DNA of 64,000 bases from Bacteroidia bacterium. Lineage in GTDB: Bacteria; Bacteroidota; Bacteroidia; Flavobacteriales; Flavobacteriaceae. Below the pieces are notes generated by a model that did not search any database, had not been told where the DNA came from, and worked only from the letters and a program-made list of their open reading frames with translations. The position numbers and the translations under genes were made by a program. The number at the start of each line of letters is the position of its first letter. Within the stretch, counting starts at the first letter, position 1. Positions 18,089-25,547 of this stretch are shown here, piece after piece. The stretch spans positions 124,001 to 188,000 of the forward strand of contig JAUICK010000002.1 in assembly GCA_030427865.1 (NCBI GenBank), written 5' to 3'.

Positions 18089-19036
18089 TTACTTAATAAT
18101 ATGTATGTTTGTATCTGGTTGGTTTTTATAATAAGCTATGGCAATTTCTTTAATAGAGTTAATTCTTGCTTTTTCCATAGCAACTTTATCATTGTAAATT
18201 TTCATGGTAATATCTAAAGCTTGTTTATCTTCTTTATCTATTTTAGATTCAATTTTTTTCATTAGGCTTAAAGCCGAAGATTTGCATTTAGATTCTGGGT
18301 TAATAGTTCTAAGAATTTCTAATGTTTTTGAAAATTTTTTTTCACTAAAATGCCCATTTGCAATCATTATTTTTTTATCGCAAATACTGTTAGAGTAGTT
18401 TTTATAATATTGAACTATTCTTGCATTTATTCTTGAATTACAGTTTGTTACTCCAGCAGGGATAGCTAATAATTTTAATAAAGCTCTTTCATATTGTTTA
18501 CTTGCATTTAGTTTATCAGCTTCAGAAATATACAAACTACAATTGTTTTGATAATAATTGACAATTTTTGATTTTACATTTTTTAAGAAAAATTGAAAAT
18601 TCTCATGGTTAGAATTTATTTTAGATACACCGTTTTTAATAGCCTTAGACTTACTATTTCCAGCACCTTTAAACTTTACTGTTATGCTTCCAAACTGATT
18701 GTTTGTTGAGGCTTGTTTTACAAACAGGGTAAAGTCTCCGTTTATTATTGTAATAGGTTGTAAGCCAGCATCGATAATTTCTTCGTCATAAATTTCAATG
18801 CTTGGATAAATTAAAAAATCTGAATAATAATCTGTTGCTGCTACATCGTTTTTAGATATTATTTGTTTTATTTTAGATTTAATTTTAGCAAAATTAGATG
18901 AGCTAATTTTTTCTTCATTTTGAGGCATCACAATAGATAAAACTATTCTTGAATTCAGCAATTCTTGGTTATTTTGAGATTTTATATTGCTTATAGAAAT
19001 GCAATATAAAATAACAAATAGTGTTTTTATTTTCAT
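18089..19036 (-). CDS. Exported protein of unknown family, last gene of the CsgG-like operon
   Basis: The 315-residue protein has an N-terminal signal sequence (about 1-20, ending near SNIKS-Q). The first half is a mixed alpha/beta domain with SRIVLSIVMPQNEEK and a segment GSITVKFKGAGNSKSKAIKNGVSKI. The second half is helical, Lys-rich and contains repeated alpha-hairpin-like stretches (SLYISEADKLNASKQYERALLKLLAIP and IMIANGHFSEKKFSKTLEILRTI), which resemble TPR-like units with a Cys at each repeat. It is 13 bp downstream of the DUF6175-like gene and should be periplasmic or outer-membrane associated. No named family is recognised. Confidence 0.6.
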   Translation of the reverse strand: MKIKTLFVILYCISISNIKSQNNQELLNSRIVLSIVMPQNEEKISSSNFAKIKSKIKQIISKNDVAATDYYSDFLIYPSIEIYDEEIIDAGLQPITIINGDFTLFVKQASTNNQFGSITVKFKGAGNSKSKAIKNGVSKINSNHENFQFFLKNVKSKIVNYYQNNCSLYISEADKLNASKQYERALLKLLAIPAGVTNCNSRINARIVQYYKNYSNSICDKKIMIANGHFSEKKFSKTLEILRTINPESKCKSSALSLMKKIESKIDKEDKQALDITMKIYNDKVAMEKARINSIKEIAIAYYKNQPDTNIHIIK

Positions 19037-19049
19037 GATAATTTGTTTT

Positions 19050-19961
19050 TTAAGGTAAAATAATTCTGATAGTTCCTTCTGATACAGAAGGTTTTGTTCT
19101 TTTGGCTCTAATACCGTCTTTTCTACAGATTTTTGCTATGGCTCTTGAAATGCTTTTCGAAAAATCGTTAATGGTATAATTATTTCCAGATTCTGTTTTA
19201 AGCGGAATTCTAACTTCATCAAAACTTAAAACACTTTCAGAATCTTGTTTAATTCTATATTGGTTTTTGTAGGCGTTTTGTTTAACCCATTCTGTTATTA
19301 ATTCAGAAACAAAATCGGCGTTGTCACCAATTTCATCATCTAATTTAAATTTACTGTCTTCGGTAACAACAATTTCTATGGTAATTGCTTTTCCAAGATT
19401 TATTATTTGACCAAAAGCTTCATTTAGCCCATCAACAAATTTTTCGATTCTATTTTCTTCAGTTAACACTCTATCAACTAAATAGCCGTAATCTGTTGTT
19501 TTAAATGGTGGTGAAGAAGCAACAGGTAAATCGTATAAAGACATTCTTGATGATGTTTCTAAGGCTTTTAATGAAATCTGAACACTGTTTGTAACACGAC
19601 CATCTTCTGAGTGAATATTAATAAAAGCTTTTACAATAATATCTGTTCTTGCTTCTGCATAAATAGCTTCTTCTACACTAAAGTTTGCATTTTTTAGAGA
19701 GTTTATAGCTTTGGTTCTTTTAACTTGATTTATGGTTTCTTGTAAATCTTTTGGTCTAAAACCTCTTTCTTGAAATGCATTATTTATTCTTGCAATAATA
19801 GATTGCCATTTAAAATCGTTTTCAAATAAATCTAAAGCATTTTGTCCAGATTTGGTAAAAGGCATTACCATAATTGTAGGCTGAATTTGTTCTACATTTT
19901 GCCCACATGTTTTACTAGCTACTAATATTATAAGTGCTATTAGCATAATTTTTAGTTTCAT
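19050..19961 (-). CDS. Exported DUF6175-like protein
   Basis: The 303-residue protein has a signal peptide (about 1-20, VASKTCGQ). The mature N-terminus QPTIMVMPFTKSGQNALDLFENDFKWQSIIARINNAFQERGF resembles the Bacteroidota DUF6175 family as I remember it, which shares the 'predictable promiscuous' strand-helix layout of CsgG-type proteins. The protein continues with SLKALETSSRMSLYDLP and a C-terminal half rich in beta strands. Function is unknown; the association with a CsgG/FlgT-like protein two genes upstream suggests a role in the same periplasmic or outer-membrane complex. It starts 10 bp after the preceding lipoprotein gene. Confidence 0.6.
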   Translation of the reverse strand: MKLKIMLIALIILVASKTCGQNVEQIQPTIMVMPFTKSGQNALDLFENDFKWQSIIARINNAFQERGFRPKDLQETINQVKRTKAINSLKNANFSVEEAIYAEARTDIIVKAFINIHSEDGRVTNSVQISLKALETSSRMSLYDLPVASSPPFKTTDYGYLVDRVLTEENRIEKFVDGLNEAFGQIINLGKAITIEIVVTEDSKFKLDDEIGDNADFVSELITEWVKQNAYKNQYRIKQDSESVLSFDEVRIPLKTESGNNYTINDFSKSISRAIAKICRKDGIRAKRTKPSVSEGTIRIILP

Positions 19962-19971
19962 AATTTATTTT

Positions 19972-20493
19972 TTAAAATCCGAATTTTCTAATCACTTTAT
20001 TTCCTTCAAGGTCTTTTCGCAAAGGTTTTACATTAATTAAAATATCTACCGCCACAACAAGGGCATCTACCATATCTTGTTTAGATCTTTTTTTATCTAT
20101 TTTGGTAGCGATAACTTTTTGCTTTTGACCACCTATAAAAAGCGTTTCTGAGATAAAGGTTAAGAACCTTTTATTGCCAAAAAAGTTATTAAAATAAGGA
20201 GCGTTTTTTTGTTTTGCTTCTCTTTCATTGTAACCAATTAAAGGTTTGGAAATGCTTGAGTTTGGTATGCCTCTAAAGAAAAGAGTTTCTAATGCTCTTA
20301 TTTGCGCATCTTCTATAGCTACGTTTTCATTAGCTCCATAGCCCAAAACTCTTATAGTTAATATGTCTCCACTGTAATCTTGATAAGTAACTTCTGATGT
20401 TGGAAAAAAAGCTACTTGTTTTTTAGAGCCACAACTTATTATTAATGAGAGAATAAAAGTTGAAGTAATTATTAGTTTTAATTTATTTTTCAT
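19972..20493 (-). CDS. Lipoprotein in the CsgG-like operon
   Basis: The 173-residue lipoprotein has a lipobox LIISC with Cys at about residue 21, followed by GSKKQ. The mature domain contains TIRVLGYGANENVAIEDAQIRALETLFFRGIP, a strand-turn-helix pattern like the LPP20/FlgO-type 'V.G.G.s...A...A...A' motif common in partners of CsgG/FlgT proteins. That resemblance is by pattern only. Its start overlaps the stop of the CsgG-like gene by 11 bp, implying translational coupling. Outer- or inner-membrane placement cannot be decided; the +2 residue is Gly. Confidence 0.65.
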   Translation of the reverse strand: MKNKLKLIITSTFILSLIISCGSKKQVAFFPTSEVTYQDYSGDILTIRVLGYGANENVAIEDAQIRALETLFFRGIPNSSISKPLIGYNEREAKQKNAPYFNNFFGNKRFLTFISETLFIGGQKQKVIATKIDKKRSKQDMVDALVVAVDILINVKPLRKDLEGNKVIRKFGF

Positions 20494-21322
20494 TGTTTAT
20501 GCTTTTACAAATTATTTTTTTACTTTCAGTAAAGTATTTTAAGATTTCTTTGCCTCCGTCTGTTACTTTAGCTTCAGAAAAATCTTCACTTAAAACCCTA
20601 ATTATTTTTACTTTTCCTATAAATTTTGGTAGTGGTTTTCCTAAAGAATTATCAATAAAATAAGCTTCGAATTTAGAGTTTAAAGTTGCTCCTATTTTAG
20701 AGCCACCGTCGAGTAATACATTTACAGCTTTTCCTTTTTTTTCTTTTTCAATTCTTACCAAATTGAGTTTTATTGGAAAGCTTGTAGAAAAGTATTTGCT
20801 TAAAGGTTCTATGGTAGTTTGTATGGCGCTTTGTAGAGCGCTTTCTGGCGTGAGCTTTATTTCACTTTTGCTTGATGAAAATGTAGCTGTTCCGTTTTGG
20901 ATAATTTCTCCACTTTCTGTATTAATTATTTTAATGGTATAAGTAATAGTTGCTTTGTAACCTTTGCCAGCATTAAGTCTAATAAATTTAATGCTAGTTA
21001 ATACTCCAGTTAAGGTATATTCTGCACTTATAGATTTATTGGCTTCTATCCAGTTTTTTGATTTATAGTTTTCTTGAGATTTTATAATTGCTTGCTGTCT
21101 TGCAGAGCCATCTAAATCTATAATTTGAAATCTATTTTGTTGATTTAAAATATCTAAAACTCTTTCAGATACCATACTTGCAAACCGTTCTTGTTTTACG
21201 TTATTGGCTGTAAATTTTGCAACTCCTACGATTAGTCTATAATCTTCTGATTTTTGAGCACTAATTTCTTGTGCAAATAGTAAAAGAGCTAATAGTATGA
21301 TGTAAGCAGATTTAATTCTCAT
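20483..21322 (-). CDS. CsgG/FlgT-like exported protein
   Basis: The 279-residue protein has a signal peptide (LLLFAQEISAQ, cleaved near residue 22) without a lipobox Cys. Residues 28-190 follow the CsgG domain pattern: strand RLIVGVAKFT, helix RFASMVSERVLDILNQQNRFQIIDL, then AEYTLTGVLTSIKF, a pair of strands ATITYTIKIINTESGEIIQNGTA and a closing helix ESALQSAIQTTIEPL. The C-terminal part (about 200-250) with NVLLDGGSKIGATLNSKFEAYFI looks like the FlgT C-terminal module. CsgG forms the curli secretion pore, but no csgA/B/E/F genes are present, and absence of a lipid anchor argues against a pore of exactly that type. Confidence 0.75.
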   Translation of the reverse strand: MRIKSAYIILLALLLFAQEISAQKSEDYRLIVGVAKFTANNVKQERFASMVSERVLDILNQQNRFQIIDLDGSARQQAIIKSQENYKSKNWIEANKSISAEYTLTGVLTSIKFIRLNAGKGYKATITYTIKIINTESGEIIQNGTATFSSSKSEIKLTPESALQSAIQTTIEPLSKYFSTSFPIKLNLVRIEKEKKGKAVNVLLDGGSKIGATLNSKFEAYFIDNSLGKPLPKFIGKVKIIRVLSEDFSEAKVTDGGKEILKYFTESKKIICKSINNEK

Positions 21323-21340
21323 TGTTATGTTTTTTGTGAC

Positions 21341-22210
21341 TTATTCTGCTCTAAGTTGATCAATATATTTTTTTGATTCTTTTAAATTTTTGATAATTTT
21401 TGGTAGTTGCGCAATAATTGCAGCTTGAAATACCCCAGCAGTAACAGCATCTTTGCCCATTAATATTTTATCGAAAGTGCCTGCTGTTGTAATTTCTTGT
21501 GTGCTTAGTGCTGCTAAACCTGTAAGTGCTGCTTGTTTTAATAATAACCCGCCACCAATTTTTAAAGAATTGTTTAAACCATCTAACTCTTTATTACTCA
21601 TTTTTTTTACTTGTTCTGGAGTAAGTTTGTTGCACTTAGAATCGTATAAAGTATATTCTGTAATTGTACCTAAAGTTGGGTCTTCTACTTCTTTAATGTC
21701 TACCGAAAATAAGTTGTAGTTTTCTCTTAATTCAATTGTTTTTTGATAAAGTTCTTGTGCAGCAGTTAGGTATAAGTAAGAATTACCACCAGACCAAGAT
21801 TTTGCTTTTTTAAGAGGTTTGGTTACTTTTTTAACAAAAATAACTGGAGAATTAGGTGCTTTGACACCTTTAATTAGTACGTATTCTAATTCTTTCTTAG
21901 GTGTTTTTTTTACTTTTTTTAGCCATTTTTTTGCTTTAAATTTTTTTCCGTTTAAGCTTTTTAGTAAAAGCCCTGTTGGGTTTAATGCACAATCATTTGG
22001 TTTAAAAACTAATTTACCTCCTTCATTAACAAAACTGCCAGAATAAGTTTGTATGGAATTATCATTAATAATGTCGCTATCTATATTGACATCGTCTAAA
22101 TTTACTTCACTTAAATTTACTGCATTTAAGTTAGTAGCGGTGTTTTGACTAAGAGCTGCTTGAAAATTAAATAATAAGAAGCTAAGACAAATAAACGTAA
22201 GTTTTTTCAT
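21341..22210 (-). CDS. Exported protein with N-rich repeat start, first gene of the CsgG-like operon
   Basis: The 289-residue protein has a signal peptide (MKKLTFICLSFLLFNFQAALSQ). The mature start has a short pentapeptide-like repeat LNAVN-LSEVN-LDDVN-IDSD, then a lysine-rich basic stretch (KKFKAKKWLKKVKKTPKK) and helical segments including AAQELYQKTIELRENYNLFSV. The C-terminal third has Gly/Ala-rich helices (GGGLLLKQAALTGLAALSTQE and AVTAGVFQAAIIAQLPK) that could be amphipathic or membrane-inserting. No family is recognised. It is directly downstream of a promoter with the best copy of the 16-bp inverted repeat, and it leads a five-gene operon. Confidence 0.6.
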   Translation of the reverse strand: MKKLTFICLSFLLFNFQAALSQNTATNLNAVNLSEVNLDDVNIDSDIINDNSIQTYSGSFVNEGGKLVFKPNDCALNPTGLLLKSLNGKKFKAKKWLKKVKKTPKKELEYVLIKGVKAPNSPVIFVKKVTKPLKKAKSWSGGNSYLYLTAAQELYQKTIELRENYNLFSVDIKEVEDPTLGTITEYTLYDSKCNKLTPEQVKKMSNKELDGLNNSLKIGGGLLLKQAALTGLAALSTQEITTAGTFDKILMGKDAVTAGVFQAAIIAQLPKIIKNLKESKKYIDQLRAE

Positions 22211-22235
22211 AATATATTTGTTTAAGTTAATGCTT

Positions 22236-22282
22236 CAAATTTAGTGGAAGGCATTACCTTAAAACATACCTACAAATAGGTA
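22236..22282 (-). promoter_or_regulatory. Promoter with 16-bp inverted repeat (site B) for the CsgG-like operon
   Basis: Minus strand TACCTATTTGTAGGTA (22282-22267) is a 6-4-6 perfect inverted repeat, 23 bp upstream of TAAATTTG (22243-22236), a perfect -7 element. Read as 7-2-7 it is close to the NarL consensus TACYYMT-N2-AKKRGTA. It lies directly behind the response regulator gene. Confidence 0.7.
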
Positions 22283-22316
22283 ATTGTATTATGAAATAGT
22301 AGTTTAAGAATTAATT

Positions 22317-22958
22317 TTAGAACTTATATTTTTTGTCTATGGCATACTTAACCAACTCATTTCCAGAAGACAATTCTAACTTTCGAATCATATTTTTTCT
22401 ATGAGTATCTACTGTAGTTTTTGCTATAAATAATGTCTCTGCTATTTCTTTAGAGGATTTTCCATTAGCAATAAGATTTAAAATTTCTTTTTCTCTATTA
22501 GATAAAACAACTTTTTCAGATTTACCTACAGTTACATTATCATTTATATAATTATTCATAAAATTAAAGGCTACATTAGGATCAAAGAAAGTTTCTCCGT
22601 TTGCAACTGTAACAATTGCTTTAGACAGCATTTTAATTCCAGAATTTTTTAGAATATAACCAGTTGCACCAGCATCTAACATTTGTTTAATGGCGTCTGG
22701 TTGATCAAACATTGTCATTGCTAAAACATTAATATGCGGGAGTTTTTTTTTGATGATTTTTGTGGCTTGAATTCCATCCATAATAGGCATTCTTATATCA
22801 GTAATCACCAATTTAGGTTGTTTAAGTATAACCAATTTTACTAATTCTTCACCGTTATTTACCGTTCCAATAATTTTGATCTCATCATCGTATTCAAAGA
22901 AAGATTTTACTCCATCTATTAACATTTGATGGTCTTCTGCCATTATTATTGTTATCAT
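22317..22958 (-). CDS. NarL/FixJ-type response regulator
   Basis: The 213-residue regulator has a receiver domain (1-120) with acidic pair E8-D9, phosphoacceptor Asp54 in LVITDIRMP, and the Lys of ILKNSG near 105, then a LuxR-type helix-turn-helix (about 148-213) with LSNREKEILNLIANGKSSKEIAETLFIAKTTVDTHRKNM. It would be phosphorylated by the kinase encoded just upstream and bind DNA as a dimer. The NarL-like inverted repeats at four promoters around it are the obvious targets. One of them, degenerate, lies in the 61-bp gap before this gene, suggesting autoregulation. Confidence 0.93.
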   Translation of the reverse strand: MITIIMAEDHQMLIDGVKSFFEYDDEIKIIGTVNNGEELVKLVILKQPKLVITDIRMPIMDGIQATKIIKKKLPHINVLAMTMFDQPDAIKQMLDAGATGYILKNSGIKMLSKAIVTVANGETFFDPNVAFNFMNNYINDNVTVGKSEKVVLSNREKEILNLIANGKSSKEIAETLFIAKTTVDTHRKNMIRKLELSSGNELVKYAIDKKYKF

Positions 22959-22972
22959 AGTTTATTTTTAAA

Positions 22973-23018
22973 TAAAAATACAATTTTAAATGATTATAAA
23001 TATACCTACAATTAAGGA
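22973..23018 (-). promoter_or_regulatory. Degenerate inverted repeat (site C) before the response regulator
   Basis: Minus strand TCCTTAATTGTAGGTA (23018-23003) keeps one perfect half site and is 22 bp upstream of TATTTTTA (22980-22973), which matches TAnnTTTG at seven of eight positions. Weaker than the other copies but with the same geometry. Confidence 0.45.
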
Positions 23019-23019
23019 G

Positions 23020-24924
23020 TTAAGAGATAGGAATGTCTATAATTATAGAACTCCCTTTTCCAATTGTTGAATCTATATTAAAAGTGCCTTTTAAATGTTC
23101 TACTCTGGTTTTTATAGAGTTAATACCCATTCCATGTTTATTGTTAAGTTTACTAACGTCAAAACCTTTTCCATTATCTTCTATAATAATATTTAAGTTT
23201 TTTTTATAAGCAGCAATATTGATAGTTGCGTTTTTTGCAGCCGCATGTTTAATTATATTGGTAACTAATTCTTGAATAATTCTAAAAACACTAATTTCTA
23301 AATTATTTTCTAAGCGTTTATCTAAGCCAAAATCAATAACATCAATTTTAATTTTATCTGCAGATGATATTTTTTCTGCCATCATTTGTATTGCTATTAA
23401 TAAACCTTGATTGGCAATCACTCCTGCATTTTTAGCATGTGCAATTCTTCTCACTTTTAAATAGGCTTCATCTATTAAACTTTCTGTCTTATTAAATAAT
23501 TCTTCTTGGTTTATTTTCTTTTTTTCTCTGTTTATTTTTAGGTTTTCAAAATGTAATTTTAAGGTTGCTAAAACAGAACCTAAATTATCATGTAAATCTT
23601 CTGCAACTCTTTTACGTTCTTTTTCTTGACCTTCTACCATAGCGTTTATTGTAGTGATTTCTTGTTCCTTTAAAAGTGTAAGGTTTTTTTGAGTTTCTAT
23701 TTCTTTTTGCTGTTCTGCAAGTTCTCTTTTTCTTTTGGAGTTTTGTAGTGCAAGGGTAGCTATTGTTCCTCCTAAAATTATGAATAGGATAGACCCTATT
23801 ATTAGGTTCTTTTGTTGTTTGTTTTTTTGCTGCTCAAGTAAAATTTGTTTTTCTTTTTCTGCAGTATTTAGTTCTACATTTAGCTCAGCAATCTCTCTTG
23901 TATTTTTGTGCAAATTCATTTGTGCGCTTAATACAAATGCTTTATCCAAGCTATAAAAAGCGCTATCATTTTCATTAAGTATTTTATGAACATAGTAAGT
24001 CTTCCAACGTTCAAAATTAAAAAGAGAATGAAGAGTGTCGGATTTATTTATATATTTTAGAGCGTTTTTTAATTTTTGTTTTGATATAGAAGAATTACCT
24101 TTTAAGGCCTCAAGATGTGCAATCTCTAAATATGCATTAAATTTATAGTTTCTATTAAAAGTATTATTATCTAATGATACTATTTTTTTAAAATAAAAAT
24201 AAGCAGTATCTAAATGTTTTTTACTATTAATTATATTCCCTTTAATTCTGTAAACTGCACCTAATTGATCTAAAAGAATTGTTTGATAAGCTAAACTTAG
24301 TCCTGTATTCCTTATTTTTTTTAATTTATCTGCGTAAACAAAATAATCTTTATCTAAAGGAAAAGTTGTAGATAGAAGTTTACTTTTATAAATATCAAAA
24401 ATAATACTATCATTTGAGGATACCTTTAAATTATTAAGCTCACTTAAATAGGGTTTGTATGTCTTAATGGTTTGTATAGGTTGTTTTATGTAAATATTTA
24501 AAATACTAATTATACTTAACTTTTGTAACTCATTATTTTTTAAATTCTTCGCAGAATTGTATGCTCTATTGAAATGAATAAAAGCTCTTTTTCCATTTTT
24601 TTTATTTAATAAAAAATAATAACCATTAATTAAATTATTTAATATTTCAACTAAATCATCTTTCTTTTTAAAGTTACTTTTGTAAAAGTTAGTATATGAT
24701 ATTGAGTCTTTTGAATTTAATTGACCATTATTTTTTAACAAATTTTTTAATAATAGAATATGTCTATCAAAAGAATTGTAGCTCTTATTATTCAAATTAA
24801 GTTCAATAGATTTAAAATCTAAATTGATTAAATCAATAATTAGTTTAGAATCATTTTTATTAGGTTGAGCAACTAATTTAAAAGTATTAAGACTTATAAT
24901 AATAAGAGCTATTAATTTTATCAT
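23020..24924 (-). CDS. Periplasmic-TPR sensor histidine kinase (HisKA_3 type)
   Basis: The 634-residue kinase has a signal sequence, a helical TPR-like periplasmic domain (about 30-365, e.g. GKRAFIHFNRAYNSAKNLKN and ALKYINKSDTLHS), one membrane helix (about 372-392) and a coiled-coil linker. The phosphoacceptor is His445 in AEDLHDNLGS, the HisKA_3 motif paired with NarL-type regulators. The HATPase has N-box Asn556, G1 DNGKG (583-587) and GMGI (598-601). The signal is unknown. It starts directly after the 206-residue gene and precedes the response regulator, so the protease module and the two-component system are probably co-transcribed. Confidence 0.92.
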   Translation of the reverse strand: MIKLIALIIISLNTFKLVAQPNKNDSKLIIDLINLDFKSIELNLNNKSYNSFDRHILLLKNLLKNNGQLNSKDSISYTNFYKSNFKKKDDLVEILNNLINGYYFLLNKKNGKRAFIHFNRAYNSAKNLKNNELQKLSIISILNIYIKQPIQTIKTYKPYLSELNNLKVSSNDSIIFDIYKSKLLSTTFPLDKDYFVYADKLKKIRNTGLSLAYQTILLDQLGAVYRIKGNIINSKKHLDTAYFYFKKIVSLDNNTFNRNYKFNAYLEIAHLEALKGNSSISKQKLKNALKYINKSDTLHSLFNFERWKTYYVHKILNENDSAFYSLDKAFVLSAQMNLHKNTREIAELNVELNTAEKEKQILLEQQKNKQQKNLIIGSILFIILGGTIATLALQNSKRKRELAEQQKEIETQKNLTLLKEQEITTINAMVEGQEKERKRVAEDLHDNLGSVLATLKLHFENLKINREKKKINQEELFNKTESLIDEAYLKVRRIAHAKNAGVIANQGLLIAIQMMAEKISSADKIKIDVIDFGLDKRLENNLEISVFRIIQELVTNIIKHAAAKNATINIAAYKKNLNIIIEDNGKGFDVSKLNNKHGMGINSIKTRVEHLKGTFNIDSTIGKGSSIIIDIPIS

Positions 24925-25545
24925 TTAAATTACTAAAATATTTAGCATTGACTGACGGCATAAACCTTGTCCTGGTGAATCAAATTTTACCGAAGGATTG
25001 TCATATACAGGATTCGTGTTATTTTCATAATTCTCAATTGGTATATCATAATTTTCACGTCTTAAATATTGCAAACCATCTCTTTTAAAATACTCTACAT
25101 CAAATACACCATTTACAAGTGGGTTTTTACATAAATCCCCTGCTAATGGTACCAATTTTCTATTTAATAAGAAGGGCAGGGTTTTATCTACCTTTATTTT
25201 TTTTGATTCTAAATCTATATCTATATCTGTACTATCTTTAGCTTTTTGTGATGACATAGCTTGAAGCTTCAGTTCTACATGAATTACTTTTACGTCTTTA
25301 TTATTTATTTTTACATTTTTTATTTCTAAAAAAGGTTTACCATATATACCTATATCTATAATACCTTTAAGATTAAGTAATTTGAAATGAGCATGCAAAA
25401 TTTTGCACGTATCTTCACCTATAGTTTTATCGATAGTAAATTTACCATAAACGTCAAAATTAGTTCCATAAAGTTGACTACTGTAAATAAGCTGATATTT
25501 ATTTAATCCTAAAATAAGTGTTGTTGAATAGTTTACTTTTTCCAT
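24925..25545 (-). CDS. Protein of unknown family coupled to the subtilase
   Basis: The 206-residue protein is not recognised. It has no signal peptide or membrane segment. Residues 1-105 look beta-rich (STTLILGLNKYQLIYSSQLYG, FDVYGKFTIDK, VKVIHVELKLQAM), followed by a charged DIDIDLESKKIKVDK segment and a C-terminal part with a conserved-looking LPFLLNRKLVPLAGDLCKNP and a tail ending GQGLCRQSMLNILVI. It is 2 bp downstream of the protease and abuts the kinase start, so it belongs with both. Plausible roles are substrate, inhibitor or adaptor of the protease, or an intracellular input to the kinase; none is demonstrated. Confidence 0.6.
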   Translation of the reverse strand: MEKVNYSTTLILGLNKYQLIYSSQLYGTNFDVYGKFTIDKTIGEDTCKILHAHFKLLNLKGIIDIGIYGKPFLEIKNVKINNKDVKVIHVELKLQAMSSQKAKDSTDIDIDLESKKIKVDKTLPFLLNRKLVPLAGDLCKNPLVNGVFDVEYFKRDGLQYLRRENYDIPIENYENNTNPVYDNPSVKFDSPGQGLCRQSMLNILVI

Positions 25546-25547
25546 AA

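Noticed and set aside
20483..21322. Curli secretion system
   Set aside because: The CsgG-like protein lacks a lipobox and there are no csgA, csgB, csgE or csgF homologues in the window.
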